Origin: Myxocyprinus asiaticus
Taxonomy: Eukaryota; Chordata; Actinopteri; Cypriniformes; Catostomidae
Assembly: GCF_019703515.2 (NCBI RefSeq)
Contig: NC_059351.1
Coordinates: forward strand, 21,777,001 to 21,841,000
Length of the DNA stretch: 64,000 bases
Direction of reading: 5' to 3'
Part shown: positions 10,108-21,096 of the stretch, one piece after another
How positions within the stretch are numbered: position 1 is the stretch's first letter
How the letters are laid out: the number at the start of each line of letters is the position of its first letter
Program-made: the position numbers and the translations under genes
The notes under the pieces: model-generated
What the model was told of the DNA's origin: nothing
Seen by the model: only the letters and a program-made list of their open reading frames with translations
The model's database searches: none

Positions 10108-10814
10108 TTCCGGGACAGCTGGCCGGGTGTACTGCTTGCGCATAGCGCCCTTCCCCTCCTATGAGGTGAAGACGTGCACTTTTGACTCCCAGTCATGTTC
10201 ACAAGTTGTGATCCCTGGATGACTTTCCTCCTTAGCCCTGTGGCAGTCGAGTTTGCAGAGTAACTCGCTGCCAGCCCAGTACGTGTACTAACTAGACCCT
10301 GTACTGAGGTAGGTGCTCCACATATGGTGGTTCCCCGTAGGTGACCCCATGTGATATCTTCCGCTAAATCGTTTCCCGGTAAACTGTGTCTTCCTGGTCA
10401 CCATGTTTGTAGAAACTCCTCCCCCCTTGGGTAGGACCTACAATGGGACTTTTCCACATGACATACTTCCGACAAGACTCTGTAAGACCATGTGACGTAT
10501 TTCCACTCAAAATACCTCCCCTTTCTCTGGGCGGAGTGTGTCTTCCGCTTGGGAGTGACCCCCCCCCCCTCGGTTAACAAATTCCACTCTTTTTGGGGAG
10601 AAAAAATAGGAAAAGAGGCCACGGCTGCGCTAGCCTGTCCCTATTTTTTGAGCAGTCGACTTGTTCCCGAAGGACCATTCGATGCTCATAAGAGTGTTGG
10701 GGGAGGTTGCGTGACGGCCTGGTGCGCTGGCTACGAGGCATGCAGTGGTCTGCCCGTCTCGCACCGCCAGTCCATGTAACACAGCTCAGCTAGACTCAAC
10801 ATCGAGTGAGTTAC
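10108..10814. other. Non-coding DIRS 3' region (right arm)
   Basis: Inverted counterpart of 4403-4895 with diverged stretches. It includes a C run at 10561-10569. No gene is seen. Confidence 0.5.
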
Positions 10815-11158
10815 AGATAGGGAACGTCCTGGTTACTTTCGTAACCTCCGTGCCCTGACAGAGGGAACGAGACATTGTGTTCCTCTTGCCACAATGCTGA
10901 ACTACCCCCTGAAATGGCCCGGACCTTGTCTCAGCTCCTCAGCACAAAGCCTGAATGAGTGGTTGCATACCAGCTCCTTTTATTCCAGTATGTCTGGGGG
11001 AGGGGCATGCAAATTCCACTTGCCAATTCCCATTGCCCTTTTTTTCAAAAAGCAGAGGTGTTTGGGGCTCCCAAGAGTGACCCCTAGTGTCACTACATCG
11101 ACTCAACGTCTCGTTCCCTCCATCAGGGAACGGAGGTTACGAAAGTAACCAGGACGTT
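10815..11158 (-). repeat. Right inverted terminal repeat of DIRS complex
   Basis: Mirror image of 4060-4402. It starts with GGAACGTCCTGGTTACTTTC at 10821 and ends CCAGGACGTT at 11158. It also carries its own internal hairpin. Confidence 0.75.
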
Positions 11159-11472
11159 TCCACATGAGCAGGAATATTCTGAATATACACTTTATGGAGC
11201 ATTCAAACTCTTTTGGAATAAAGTCTTAACCAGATACTTACCTTAATCGGTGATGTGAAAATAAATGTGGTCAGCTCCTATGTGAAATCATCACTTCAGT
11301 CAGGGGCAGACTGGCCATTGGGAGAACCGGGACTTTTCCCGGTGGTCCGGCTGCAAAACGGGGACAAAGCTGAACAGAATTGTGATAAATCATGATTAAC
11401 CACAGAAACGTGCGATTAATTAGCTAAAATTTTGTAATCGATTCACAGCCCTTATCTATATATATGTATATA
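11159..11472. other. Gene-free spacer
   Basis: No ORF or RNA gene is seen. The block at about 11297-11360 (GGGGCAGACTGGCCATTGGG and following) resembles a dispersed fish repeat but cannot be classed here. Confidence 0.4.
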
Positions 11473-11977
11473 CACTACCAGTCAAAAGTTTTGAAACACT
11501 TATTCTTTATTATAATTTTTTTTCACATTTTAGAATAATAGTAAAGTCATCAAAACTATGGAATAATATAAATGGAACTATGGGAATTATGTTGTGACTA
11601 AACAAAATCCAAAATAAATAAAAACTGTGTTATATTTTAGCATCTTCAAAGTAGTCACCCTTTGCCTAGATTTTGCAGAAATGTACTCTTGACATTTTCT
11701 TAACCAACTTCTTGAGGTATCACCCTGGGTTGCTTTATAAACAGTATTGAAGGAGTTCCCATCTATGTTGGGCACTTATTGGCTGCTTTTCTTTATTATT
11801 TGGTCCAAGTCATCAATTTCAAAAACATTTTTTATAAAATTTTAGTTTTATAATGAAATAAATTAATATGGTGGCACAATTATATTTTTGTCTACAAAAC
11901 TACTTTCAAACATTTAAGCATACGCCTTCAGATCAAAAGATTTTTAAGATCATGAGAAACATTTCAGTCAAGTGTAT
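11473..11977 (-). mobile_element. Tc1-like MITE
   Basis: It starts with CACTACCAGTCAAAAGTTTT and ends with a sequence that reads ACACTTGACTGAAATG on the minus strand, as in Tc1 relatives of fish. On the minus strand at 11775-11587 about 60 residues match the end of a Tc1-type transposase, but the rest of the gene is absent. It is flanked on the right by a (TA)n tract, so a TA target site cannot be pinned down. Confidence 0.6.
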
Positions 11978-12002
11978 ATATATATATATATATATCAGTA
12001 AA

Positions 12003-12795
12003 TTCACCGATCAGCATTAAAACCACCTGCCTAATAGTGTGTAGGTCCCCCTCGTGCCGCCAAAACAGCACCAACCCGCATCTTAGAATAGCATTCTGAG
12101 AAGATATTCTACTCACCACAATTGTACAGAGCGGTTATCTGAGTTACCGTAGACTTTGTCAGTTGGAACAAGTCTGGCCATTCTCTGTTGACCTCTCTCA
12201 TCAACAAGGCAGAACTGCCGCTCACTGTATGTTTTTTGTTTTTGCCACCATTTGGAGTAAATCCTAGAGACTGCTGTGTGTGAAAATCCCAGGAGATCAG
12301 CAGTTACAGAAATACTCAAACAGCCCGTCTGGCACCAACAATCATGCCACGGGCCAAATCACTGAGATCACATTTTCCCCATTCTGATGGTTGATGTGAA
12401 CATCAACTGAAGCTCCTGACCCTTATCTGCGTGATTTTATGCACTGCACTGCTGCCACATGATTGGCTGATTAGATAATCAAATGGATGATTGTTGGTGT
12501 CAGACATGCTGGTTTGAGTATTTCTATAACTTTCCTGGGATTTTCACACACAACAGTCTATAGAATTTACTCAGAATGGTACCAAAAACAAAAAACATCC
12601 AGTGAGTGGCAGTTCTGCGGATGGAAATGCCTTGTTGATGAGAGAGGTCAACGAAGAATGGCCAGATTGGTTCAAACTGACAAAGTCTACAGTAACTCTG
12701 TAAAAGAAGAATATAATCTCAGAATGCTATGTGGCGGCACAAGGGGGACCTACACAATATTAGTCAGGTGGTTTTAATGTTGTGGCAGATTGGTG
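12003..12795. mobile_element. Fold-back Tc1/mariner-like element
   Basis: Two arms (about 12003-12350 and 12485-12795) are inverted copies of each other around a loop of roughly 135 bp. Each arm encodes the same transposase N-terminal part. On the minus strand at 12319-12113 it reads SISVTADLLGFSHTAVSRIY with KQKTYSERQF and LVDERGQQRMARLV. On the plus strand at 12487-12777 it reads GLSISITFLGFSHTTVYRIY. The GFSHTxVxRIY segment is a helix-turn-helix like that of Tc1 transposases. There is no catalytic domain. The outer ends carry GATCAGCATTAAAACCACCT on the left and its inverse on the right. Confidence 0.75.
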
Positions 12796-12796
12796 T

Positions 12797-14291
12797 ATAT
12801 ACATTTGTGCTCAAAAGTTTGCAAACCATGGGAGAATTGGTAATATATGTACCATTTTTAAAGAAAACATGAGTGAGCAGGCAAAACACATTTCTTTTAT
12901 TTCTTATGGGATTCATATTCAACTGTAGGTTATAACAGAATGGCACAATCATAAAACAAAACATGGCAACAAAGAAAAAAATTAAATGACCCCTGTTCAA
13001 AAGTCTTCATACCCTTAGTTCTTAATACTGTGTATTGCCACCTTTAGCATCAATGTCAGCGTGCAGTCTTTTGTAGTAGTTGTCTAAGAGGCCCCAAATT
13101 CTTGCAGGTGGTATAGCTGCCCATTCGTCTTGGCAAAATGCCTCCAGGTCATGTTTTTGGTCGTCTTGCATGAACCACACGTTTGAGATCTCCCCAGAGT
13201 GGCTCAATGATATTAAGGTCAGGGGACTGTGATGGCCACTCCAGAACCTTCACATTTTTCTGCTGTAACCACTGGAGGGTCAACTTGGCCTTGTGCTTAG
13301 GGTAATTGTCATGCTGGAAAGTCCAAGAGCGTTCCATGCACAGCTTTCGTGCAGAAAAATGCAAATGTTCTGATAACATGCTGCATTCATCTTGCTATCA
13401 ATTTTCACAAGATTCCCTGTGCCTTTAGAGCTCCCCCCCAAAACATCAGTGAGCCACCACCATGCTTCACAGTGGTGATGGTATTCTTTTCACTATAGGC
13501 CTTGTTGACCTCTCTCCAAACATAGCACTTATTGTTGTGAACATAAAGCTCTATTTTGGTCTCGTCACTCCAAATTACAGTGTGCCAATAGCTGTGAGGC
13601 ATGTCAAGGTGTTGTTGGGCATATTGTAACCGGGCTTTTTTTGTGGCATTGGCACAGTAAAGGCTTCTTTCTGGCAACTCGACCATGCAGCTCATTTTTG
13701 TTCAAGTACCATCATATTGTGCTCTTTGAAACAACCACACCGTCTTTTTCCAGAGCAGCCTGTATTTCTCCTGAGGTTACCTGTGGGTTTTTCTTTGTAC
13801 CCCGAACAATTCTTCTGGCAGTTGTGGCTGAAATCTTTCTTGGTCTACCTGACCTTGGCTTCGTATCAAGAGATTCCCGAATTTTCCACTTCTTAATAAG
13901 TGATTGAACAATACTGATTGCCATTTTCACAGTGCATCTATGACAAAACTCATTGACCATTTATACACAGACACTGATTGCAATTTAAAAAGCCACAGGT
14001 GTGGGAAATTAAACTTTAATTGCCATTTAAACTTGTGTGTGTCACCTTGTGTGTCTGTAACAAGGCCAAACATTCAAGGGTATGTAAACTTTTGATCAGG
14101 GCCATTTGGGTGATTTCAGTTATTATTATGATTTTAAAAGGAGCCAAACAACTATTTGATAATAAATGGCTTCATATGATCACTATCCTTAAAATAAAAG
14201 ACAGTTTTTTTGCATGATCAGTCATATTTTCAAAATCAATGCCAAAATTTCACCATTTCTGCCAGGGTATGCAAACTTTTGAGCACAACTG

Positions 14292-14293
<2 letters not shown>
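12797..14293 (-). mobile_element. Tc1-like transposon, nearly full length, inactive
   Basis: About 1.5 kb with inverted repeats of roughly 210 bp. The outer ends read GTGCTCAAAAGTTTGCA (left) and TGCAAACTTTTGAGCAC (right). A second, inner copy of the end motif (TCAAAAGTCTTCATACCCTT on the left, and a similar inverse at 14080-14100) gives the IR/DR layout in which Tc1 transposases bind two sites per end. It is flanked by TA-rich sequence. The transposase lies at 13022-13960. Confidence 0.85.
13022..13960 (-). pseudogene. Tc1-like DD34E transposase, frameshifted
   Basis: Four minus-strand pieces make up one transposase. 13960-13712 holds the paired-type DNA-binding region (RSGRPRKISATTARRIVRG, a GRPR hinge). 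13695-13405 has the first catalytic Asp (WSDETK, residue 44 of the piece). 13379-13149 has the second Asp ([10 protein letters not shown], residue 24) and Glu (DLNIIEPLW, residue 59); the 34 residues between them give the Tc1 DD34E signature. 13207-13022 is the C-terminal tail. Each step between pieces is a change of frame, so at least three frameshifts have killed it. All catalytic residues survive. Confidence 0.85.

Positions 14294-14331
<38 letters not shown>
14294..14331. repeat. (TA)n(CA)n microsatellite
   Basis: Simple repeat between two Tc1-like elements, probably grown from TA target sites. Confidence 0.9.
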
Positions 14332-14332
<1 letters not shown>

Positions 14333-15528
14333 TGGCAGACAAAAGTTTGGAATAATGTACAGATTTCACTCGTATGGAAAGAAAAATTGATACTTTATTC
14401 ACCAAAGTGGCATTCAACTGATCACAATGTATAGTCAGGACATTAATAATGTGAAAAATAACTATTATAATTTGAAACAAAAAGTACTTCTTCAAACTAC
14501 TTCAAAGAGTTCTCATCAAAAAATCCTCCACGTGCAGCAATGACAGCTTTGCAGATCCTTGGCATTCTAGCTGTCAGTTTGTCCAGATACTCAGGTGACA
14601 TTTCACCCCACGCTTCCTGTAGCACTTGCCATAGATGTGGCTGTCTTATCAGGCACTTCTCACGCACCTTACAGTCTAACTGATCCCACAAAAGCTCAAT
14701 GTGGTTAAGATCCATAACACTCTTTTCCAATTATCTGTTGTCCAATATCTATTTCTTTGCCCACTCTTACCTTTTCTTTTTTTTCTGTTTCATAAGTGGC
14801 TTTTTCTTTGCAATTCTTCCCATAAGGCCTGCACCCCTGAGTCTTCTCTTTACTGTTGTACATGAAAATGGTGTTGAGCATTCAATGAAGCTGTTAGCTG
14901 AGGACATGTGAGGTGTCTAATTCTCAAACTAGAGACTCTGATATACTTACCCTCTTGTTTAGTTGTACATCTGGCCTTCCACATCTCTTTCTGTCCTTGT
15001 TGGAGCCAGTTGCCTTTGTCTTTGAAGACTGTAGTGTACACCTTTGTATGAAATCTTCAGTTTTTTGGCAATTTCAAACATTGTATAGCCTTCATTCCTC
15101 AAAACAATGATTGACTGACGAGTTTCTAGAGAAAGCTGTTTCTTTTTTGCCATTTTTGACCTAATACTGACCTTAAGACATGCCAAAATATTGCATACTG
15201 TGGCAACTCAAAAACAAACACAAAGACAATGTTATGCTTCATTTAACTTCCAAAGAGCTTTCAACTGTGTTTGATATAATGGCAAGTGATTTTCTAGTAC
15301 CAAATTTGAAATTTAGCATGATTACTCAAGGGTAAGGTGTTAGAGTGATGGCTGCTGGAAATGGGGCCTGTCAAGGTTTGATGACTTTTTCAAATAGTGA
15401 TGGTGCTGTTTTTCACATCAGTAACGTCCTGACTATACTTTGTGATCAGTTGAATGCCACTTTGGTGAATTAAAGTACCAATTTCCTTCCGAAACAGCAA
15501 AATCTGTACATTATTCCAAACTTTTTTC
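14332..15528 (-). mobile_element. Tc1-like transposon, internally deleted
   Basis: The ends are inverted: GGCAGACAAAAGTTTGGAAT on the left; on the right the inverse of CAAAAGTTTGGAATAATGTA, about 15500-15528. The longer end sequence shared by both sides (GTACAGATTT and the tract GCCACTTTGGTGAA) shows inverted repeats of at least 80 bp. Transposase remnants cover only the DNA-binding domain and the C-terminus. Confidence 0.75.
14497..15186 (-). pseudogene. Tc1-like transposase remnant without catalytic core
   Basis: The N-terminal piece (15186-14959) has a helix-turn-helix: LSLETRQSIIVLRNEGYTMF followed by EIAKKLKISYKGVHYSLQR. The C-terminal piece (14730-14497) starts near the family DLNxIExLW segment (DLNHIELLWDQLD) and runs to GGFFDENSLK. 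The region that should carry both catalytic Asp residues is missing, replaced by a T-rich stretch at 14740-14850. The deletion makes it non-autonomous. Confidence 0.75.
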
Positions 15529-15638
15529 AAATCAAAATAAATTGTAATAAGTCCTGAATATATAGTTAAAAATCTGAATATATTGTCATAATGTCACGGA
15601 TCCACCGGTCTCCCTCTCTCACTCCACACTTCGTTCTC

Positions 15639-17401
15639 TGTAGCAAATTAGCTTAAAAAGGGAATTATTTATAATTATTATAACTGGTTATAATTAATAA
15701 CAAATATTTAGATTAGATTTTAGAATTAACTGTAGCAGAATCGATATTACAATTACTTGATCTGTCTGTCCACCGAGCAGACAATATAATTATTTATCAA
15801 TTCTAGGAAGATTACTTTCCTGGCCAAGGAACAATAGCCTTCCTACTTATACAGTGCTAGCAGTAGTTTAGCATGTAGCAAGGAGCAACATTCAGTGACT
15901 TTGAATTGTGAGCGGAACACAGAGACAATCAATTGTGAATATAAGGGATTTAATAAATGAAACTATAACTAACATACAAACAAACTAAGCAAAACATAAA
16001 TATATAGAATGAAGGAAAGTAAGGAAAAGAAAAAGAAGAGCAAAGAATGGCAGTATTTCACATCAATTAACCACAACCTAAATGAGAATCATCAGAGGCA
16101 CAATTCACCTTAAAAGGGGTTCAAACTTAAACGCGCATCTAATCAGTTGTAAATGGTTACTTGCATTGGTTTGTTGCTGAATAAGAGTCTTGATGCGGTA
16201 GACGAGGTTCTCGACGATTTCTTTAGGAGTGAGTTGAAGAAGTCCACAGGAAATCCACAAAGTTACTTGAAGGTAAACACTGCCAGAAGGTTAAACTCAA
16301 GAGGAGAGTTTTTGGAGTGTGTTGGTCTCAAGAAGAAGAGTTTTTGAGCGATGATTAGTCTGCGTTCTGGAGTTTTGATAGTTCATTGCCGCACCCATTT
16401 TGTGGGTGGAGTGGCCAATCAGAGGCATGCATTTTGAGCGGGAGAAACATCCTTTGTCTCCGTTTATGGCCCATTCGCATTTTATTGCTGATCTGGACCG
16501 CTAGTGCAGCTTTTAATTCAAAACATAGTAAGAATTGTTCGATGCATTTCACGATCACATGGTGTACATTATTGTGTGAGAAATAAAGGGAAGATCATTT
16601 TGATACCAAGAAGGTAACCTCCAGACGATATTAAAGCAGAGATACACTCATACACTTGAATATAGGCATTTAACGTCTAACTAATACAAGTAAAGGGTTT
16701 TAACTAAGTTAATATAATAGGGGAATATACATACAACACATGCATATAGCAGATACATTTATAACTGCTTACTATGGCCTAAAATAGAGAAAATGTCTTT
16801 AGGTGTGTGTGTGACGTGTATTGGAATTACTGGAGACAGACAACTGCTCTGGTGCCTGGCACGGGGGGTCACCCATTATGGTGTGAGAAATAAAGAGAAG
16901 ATCATTTTGATACCAAGAAGGTAACCTCCAGACGATATTAAAGCAGAGATACACTCATACACTTGAATATAGGCGTTTAACGTCTAACAAATACAAGTAA
17001 AGGGTTTTAACCAAGTTAATATAATAGGGGAATATACATACAACACATGCATATAGCAGATACATTTATAACTGCTTACTATGGCCTAAATAGAGAAAAT
17101 GTCTTTAGGTGTGTGTGTGACGTGTATTGGAATTACTGGAGACAGACAACTGCTCTGGTGCCTGGCACGGGGGGTCACCCCCCTTTCTGTGGAATGTGTT
17201 TGAAGCTTGATGGAGACACTCCAGAGGCGACCTGTTTTAGCATCCTTTTGATAGTGATAAAGACCATCTGCAATTTAGCACCCATATAAATGTAAACGCG
17301 GAGGCCAGGTCAGTAATTTATATGCAAATGTCAAAAGGCTAAAAGGTTTTTTTTTCAAACAAAGTGTAATTAGCCATCACTGATCTTACACAGACGTTAC
17401 A
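15639..17401. mobile_element. LTR-like element nested in left LTR (family B)
   Basis: It begins TGTAGCAAATTAGC, ends GACGTTACA, and is flanked by the 5-bp duplication TTCTC (15634-15638 and 17402-17406). TG...CA ends with a short duplication and no coding region fit a solo LTR of a retrotransposon or endogenous retrovirus. It contains a 307-bp tandem duplication (16574-17180). ORFs inside do not match a known family. Confidence 0.65.
16574..17180. repeat. 307-bp tandem duplication
   Basis: 16574-16880 and 16881-17180 are almost identical. Both begin GTGTGAGAAATAAAG and end near GGGGGGTCACCC. The few differences suggest a recent duplication. Confidence 0.9.
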
Positions 17402-17426
17402 TTCTCTCTCCCTCACTGCTGACACA

Positions 17427-19271
17427 TGTTGGGCCTCATGTATTCAGATAGAAGACAAAGGCAGGCCTAACAGTCAAAAACATTCCTCAAGCCCCCTCCT
17501 TCTAAGTCGTAAATTTTACTGACAAAAATCGCGCCAAAATCAAACAAAGGGAGTCCAAAACAGACTACAGATCCATGAAGCCTTGCCCTCTAAAGGATCG
17601 AGCTCTCAACTCCTATTGGATGAGGCACACCACAGAACATCCCTCAAACATGACATCATCAGGACTTCAAATAATTCTGAAATGCTTCCAAAGTTGCTTC
17701 CAGCGACTTTGTTCACCGAATACGGACGTAGCTTTTTTTGCTGCTCTCCGGTGCAACCTCGTGGCTTAAGGAAGTAATGTCCGACTTGAAACTGTAGCCA
17801 TACGATCTCCATCTCGCTAGACGAGTTGAGATTACTCTGTGTTCAACCGAACACTCTAACGGATCCGAAGGAGACCGCTGAGCAATTCGCATCTTCATCC
17901 GTTGGCCTACAGAAGTGAAGAGATTAAAGATTTCTCTTCCATCTTCAATCAAGTTGACATTTCTGAGTTCTCCGCCAGCCCGCCGAAAATCAACAGCCGT
18001 ACCGCCCGCCGACAGAGTGAGCAAACGGCCTCCCGTCATCACCCGAGCCTCAAGGAACCGGGTCAGAGTTAAAGGACGGAGGAAAACACATTCTACCTGT
18101 GTCCTCATGCGATTCAAATAAGAGGTTACGTCTGGGCAGAGATAGAATATTATAGTGTGTTATTCTTGTGTTTCAAGGTTTTTGCTTGTATAGTTTACGG
18201 ACCACCATGTCCGCTCATTATTAATACTCGGTATTAATTATCACAAATTTGTTTTGCTGTATTGTGGTCCAACCAAATTGGACTGTTGTGCATTTTCGCC
18301 ATCGCGGGTGAGACAGCAACTGAGTTCATCCATTAAAGAGTCAAATAACAAGGGACTTTTATGAGCCCCGCTCGTAAAACCGCGTCTCTGAGTGATGAAC
18401 ACGGCTGCTTTATCTCCAGCTATCGCGAAATCAGCTTTTGGGCTGTCACTTAATAATCTCTCTCTCTCTCTCTCTCTCACTAACCACACTGACACACACA
18501 CACATACTGTCTCACACACACCTTATGTGTTATAGGATTATTTTTATTTCCATATCTAATCATATCACTGTTTAGTTTGTAGTTGTAAGTCGGAAGTTTA
18601 TTGACTGCATTGTATTAATTATTAATTGATATTACTGCATAAATAGACTTTGTTTATATTACAAAGAGAAGTGTTTTGGTTTGTTTTGCATACGCCTGTG
18701 TCATGCTGACGGGATGTCAGTGCTCGGATTCAAACCTTCATTCATTGTTTTTTTTTCCCGAAAATCGATATTCTTCGGATGTCGATTTTCCTAAGAAAAC
18801 AATCTAATATTGAGACTGTTTTAATATTCGGTTATTAGTCCCTGATTCCAGGGTGGTGCCCCGTCAATGTTAATCCTTATTAATATTCTATTGATTTTTG
18901 ATAATTGATAATTATCTTTGATTGAATTTGAATGATCAATAAGCTAGTGTTAATTGTAATTAATATTTCATCGATGTTAACAATTAACGATTATCTTTGA
19001 TAAGTGTTGATTTTAAAGGATTAAAAAAAGCTAACATTGATTCTCATCAATGTTCTATTGATTTTTGTAATTAATAATTATCTTTGATAATTATTAATTA
19101 TTGCTAATAACCAATCTTGCTCCTAAACGTAGCACACTACATTTACTGGAGTCCCATATGAGGTTTTAATGAGTTAGATCCAATTAATTAAATATTGATT
19201 AATAACTACAGAAATAATTATTAATTATTTCTGATAGTAACACTGATCTAAACAACCAGTAAAGCCCTACA
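17427..19271 (+). mobile_element. LTR-like element nested in left LTR (family F1, copy 1)
   Basis: 1,845 bp, beginning TGTTGGGCCTCATG and ending AGCCCTACA, flanked by CACA on both sides (17423-17426 and 19272-19275). It contains the landmark GGTGCCCCG at about 18853. Towards its end it is rich in AATTAATAATTA-type sequence. Copies at 32169-34217 and, inverted, at 57054-58397 share the ends and the landmark. No protein is recognised; a solo LTR is the likeliest reading. Confidence 0.65.
18458..18506. repeat. (TC)n and (CA)n tracts
   Basis: A short CT-dinucleotide run is followed by an AC-rich run inside the F1 element. Confidence 0.85.
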
Positions 19272-19717
19272 CACAGCGCTCACTCTTCACGAAGTTTTGA
19301 ATACACGCACCTACACATCATTAGTGAATAATCAAGGACTGCATTTATTCCCAGCTTTCACACTCACACTTTGTCTGTTCTAATCAATGTTTCCCTTGAG
19401 ACTACGGACTTCCTAGTTTTGTCTAACTTAAGTAATATACCTACCTTGTTATTGTTCTCCACATCTGCGTTTCGTGTTGGTTCATCCTCCGTTTATCCTC
19501 CAGTGTTTGGACTCTCCTGTGTCATTTAAGTTTCCTGCAAATGTCAAAGACTGTTGTGAGAACCATTCTTCTGTACATCACATTACTTCCCTGTCTGGAT
19601 ATTACTTACCTGCTGTTTGTACCCCTACTGAATCTGGATTGACTCACCTGTTGTTTTCATCACTGCTTCTTTCACCTGTTCAATAAACCCCGTGATTGAG
19701 TCCATATCCCTGCCTCC

Positions 19718-20575
19718 ATGAGTTTCTCCGTGACAGAAGAACAGACCACCAATAAGGACTCAGCGGGGGCTTCCAATATTCCACCAATACCGACGAGCAA
19801 AATCATTAGGATCATGGAGCTGACTGGTGTATTTCTGGAGCTGTTCAGACAAGATCTTCCTCTTCTGGAGTTGGAGAACCTTTCTTTTGTGGAATATGTC
19901 CGAGCCATGCTGGCCATCCATTACCCCTCACCATTATTGACACGCTGGACAGAGGAGATCATTCCCATCACCACGAACCCCAAGGTAACTCCTCTCCAAG
20001 CTACAGTGGTCGATTTCCACCAGCACGGTCAGCAGCAACGACCATGGAGGTCACATTCTCCCCTTACACTGTGGGTTATGGTGGGAATCTCAGGCCACTA
20101 CCGACATCCATGCCTGCCACGGCCAACGAGCCAGCGCCCATGCCTGCCACGGCCAACGAGCCAGTGTCGCAAGCCTCGACCGTCCCAGAGCCAACGCCTG
20201 TAGCGTCCCAGAGCCAACGCCTGTAGCCTCGACCATTCCCGCAATAACGCCCCCAGCTGTCCGGAGGAGGAGAAGGAAAAGGACTCCCACTCCCCAGTCA
20301 ATGCTAGCACTTACATCCATGGAGGCAGCTCCCTGGCCACTGCCTGTGCTCTCATCCACGGCTCCTTAGCTCCCAGCCGTCCATGGCTCCTAAGCTCCCA
20401 GCCGTCCACGGCTCCTTAGCTCCCAGCCTCCCATGGCTCTGCCTTCCACAGCTTCGTCCCTCGAGCCTTCCGTGGCTTTGTCCCTCGAGCCTTCCACGGC
20501 TCCACATTCCTTGGCTCCGCCTGCCTTCATCGGGCCTCTCCTGGCTCCGCTTGCCTTTGTCGAGCCCTCCATGCT
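19718..20575 (+). pseudogene. Gag-like protein of the short LTR element
   Basis: The first piece, 19718-20203, starts inside the LTR end and reads FLELFRQDLPLLELENLSFV and IHYPSPLLTRW. This resembles the alpha-helical part of Ty3/Gypsy-type gag. The frame then changes near 20040. The second piece, 20044-20226, has PYTVGYGGN followed by MPATANEP repeats; a basic RRRRKRTP stretch lies in a third frame near 20265. The same order of motifs occurs in the minus-strand element at 30203-31862, which shows that it is a real protein family. The tail (20340-20575) is a Pro/Ser/Leu-rich degenerate repeat. No zinc knuckle or protease is seen. Confidence 0.6.
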
Positions 20576-21096
20576 GTCATGGATCCACCGGACTCCCTCT
20601 CTCACTCCGCACTCCACTCTCTCTCCCTCACTGCCAACACAGCGCTCACTCTCCAAGAAGTTTTGATCACACGGACCTGCACATCATTAGTGAATAATCA
20701 AGGACTGCAATAATTCGCAGCTTTCACACTCACTCTTTGTCGGTTCTCGTCAATGTTTCCCCTGAGACTACGGACTTCCTAGTTTTGTCTAATATACCTT
20801 CCTTTTTATTGTTCTCCTCATCTGCGTTTCGTGTTGGTTCATCCTCCGTTTATCCTCCAGTGTTTGGACTGTCCTGTGTCGTTTAAGTTTCCTGCAAATG
20901 TCAAAGACTGTTGTGAGAACCATTCTTCTGTACATCTCATTACTTCCCTGTATGGATATTTCTTACTTGCTGTTTGTACCCCTACCGTATCTGGATTGAC
21001 TCACCTGTTGTTTTCATCACTGCTTCTTTCACCTTTCAATAAACCCTGCGATTGAGTCCATATCCATGCCTCCTTGAGTTTCTCCGTGACACATAA

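Larger units (their letters stand above)
4060..11158. mobile_element. Palindromic DIRS1-like retrotransposon complex
   Basis: Two DIRS1-like 3' halves lie in opposite orientation with their recombinase ends outward. The left arm (4060 to about 6105) and right arm (about 8937 to 11158) are imperfect inverted copies of each other. Both start with AACGTCCTGGTTACTT-like ends and both contain the tyrosine recombinase region. Between them, on the minus strand, are RT-RNase H and the gag start of the left element, its 5' leader, a TATC/TA microsatellite, a MITE and a LINE scrap. DIRS1 elements insert with a tyrosine recombinase and have inverted terminal repeats. A single normal element would carry only one recombinase, so this is a rearranged or composite locus. 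Confidence 0.75.
15592..21091 (+). mobile_element. Short LTR retrotransposon with gag-like ORF, carrying two nested insertions
   Basis: The right LTR is 20575-21091 (517 bp, TGTCATGG to CCGTGACA, with a CAATAAA poly(A)-type signal near 21038). The left LTR is the same sequence in three pieces: 15592-15638, 17402-17426 and 19272-19735. A 5-bp target-site duplication CATAA flanks the element (15587-15591 and 21092-21096). The inside is only 839 bp and codes for a gag-like protein. No reverse transcriptase, integrase, clear primer site or polypurine tract is seen, so it must depend on another element. Confidence 0.8.
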
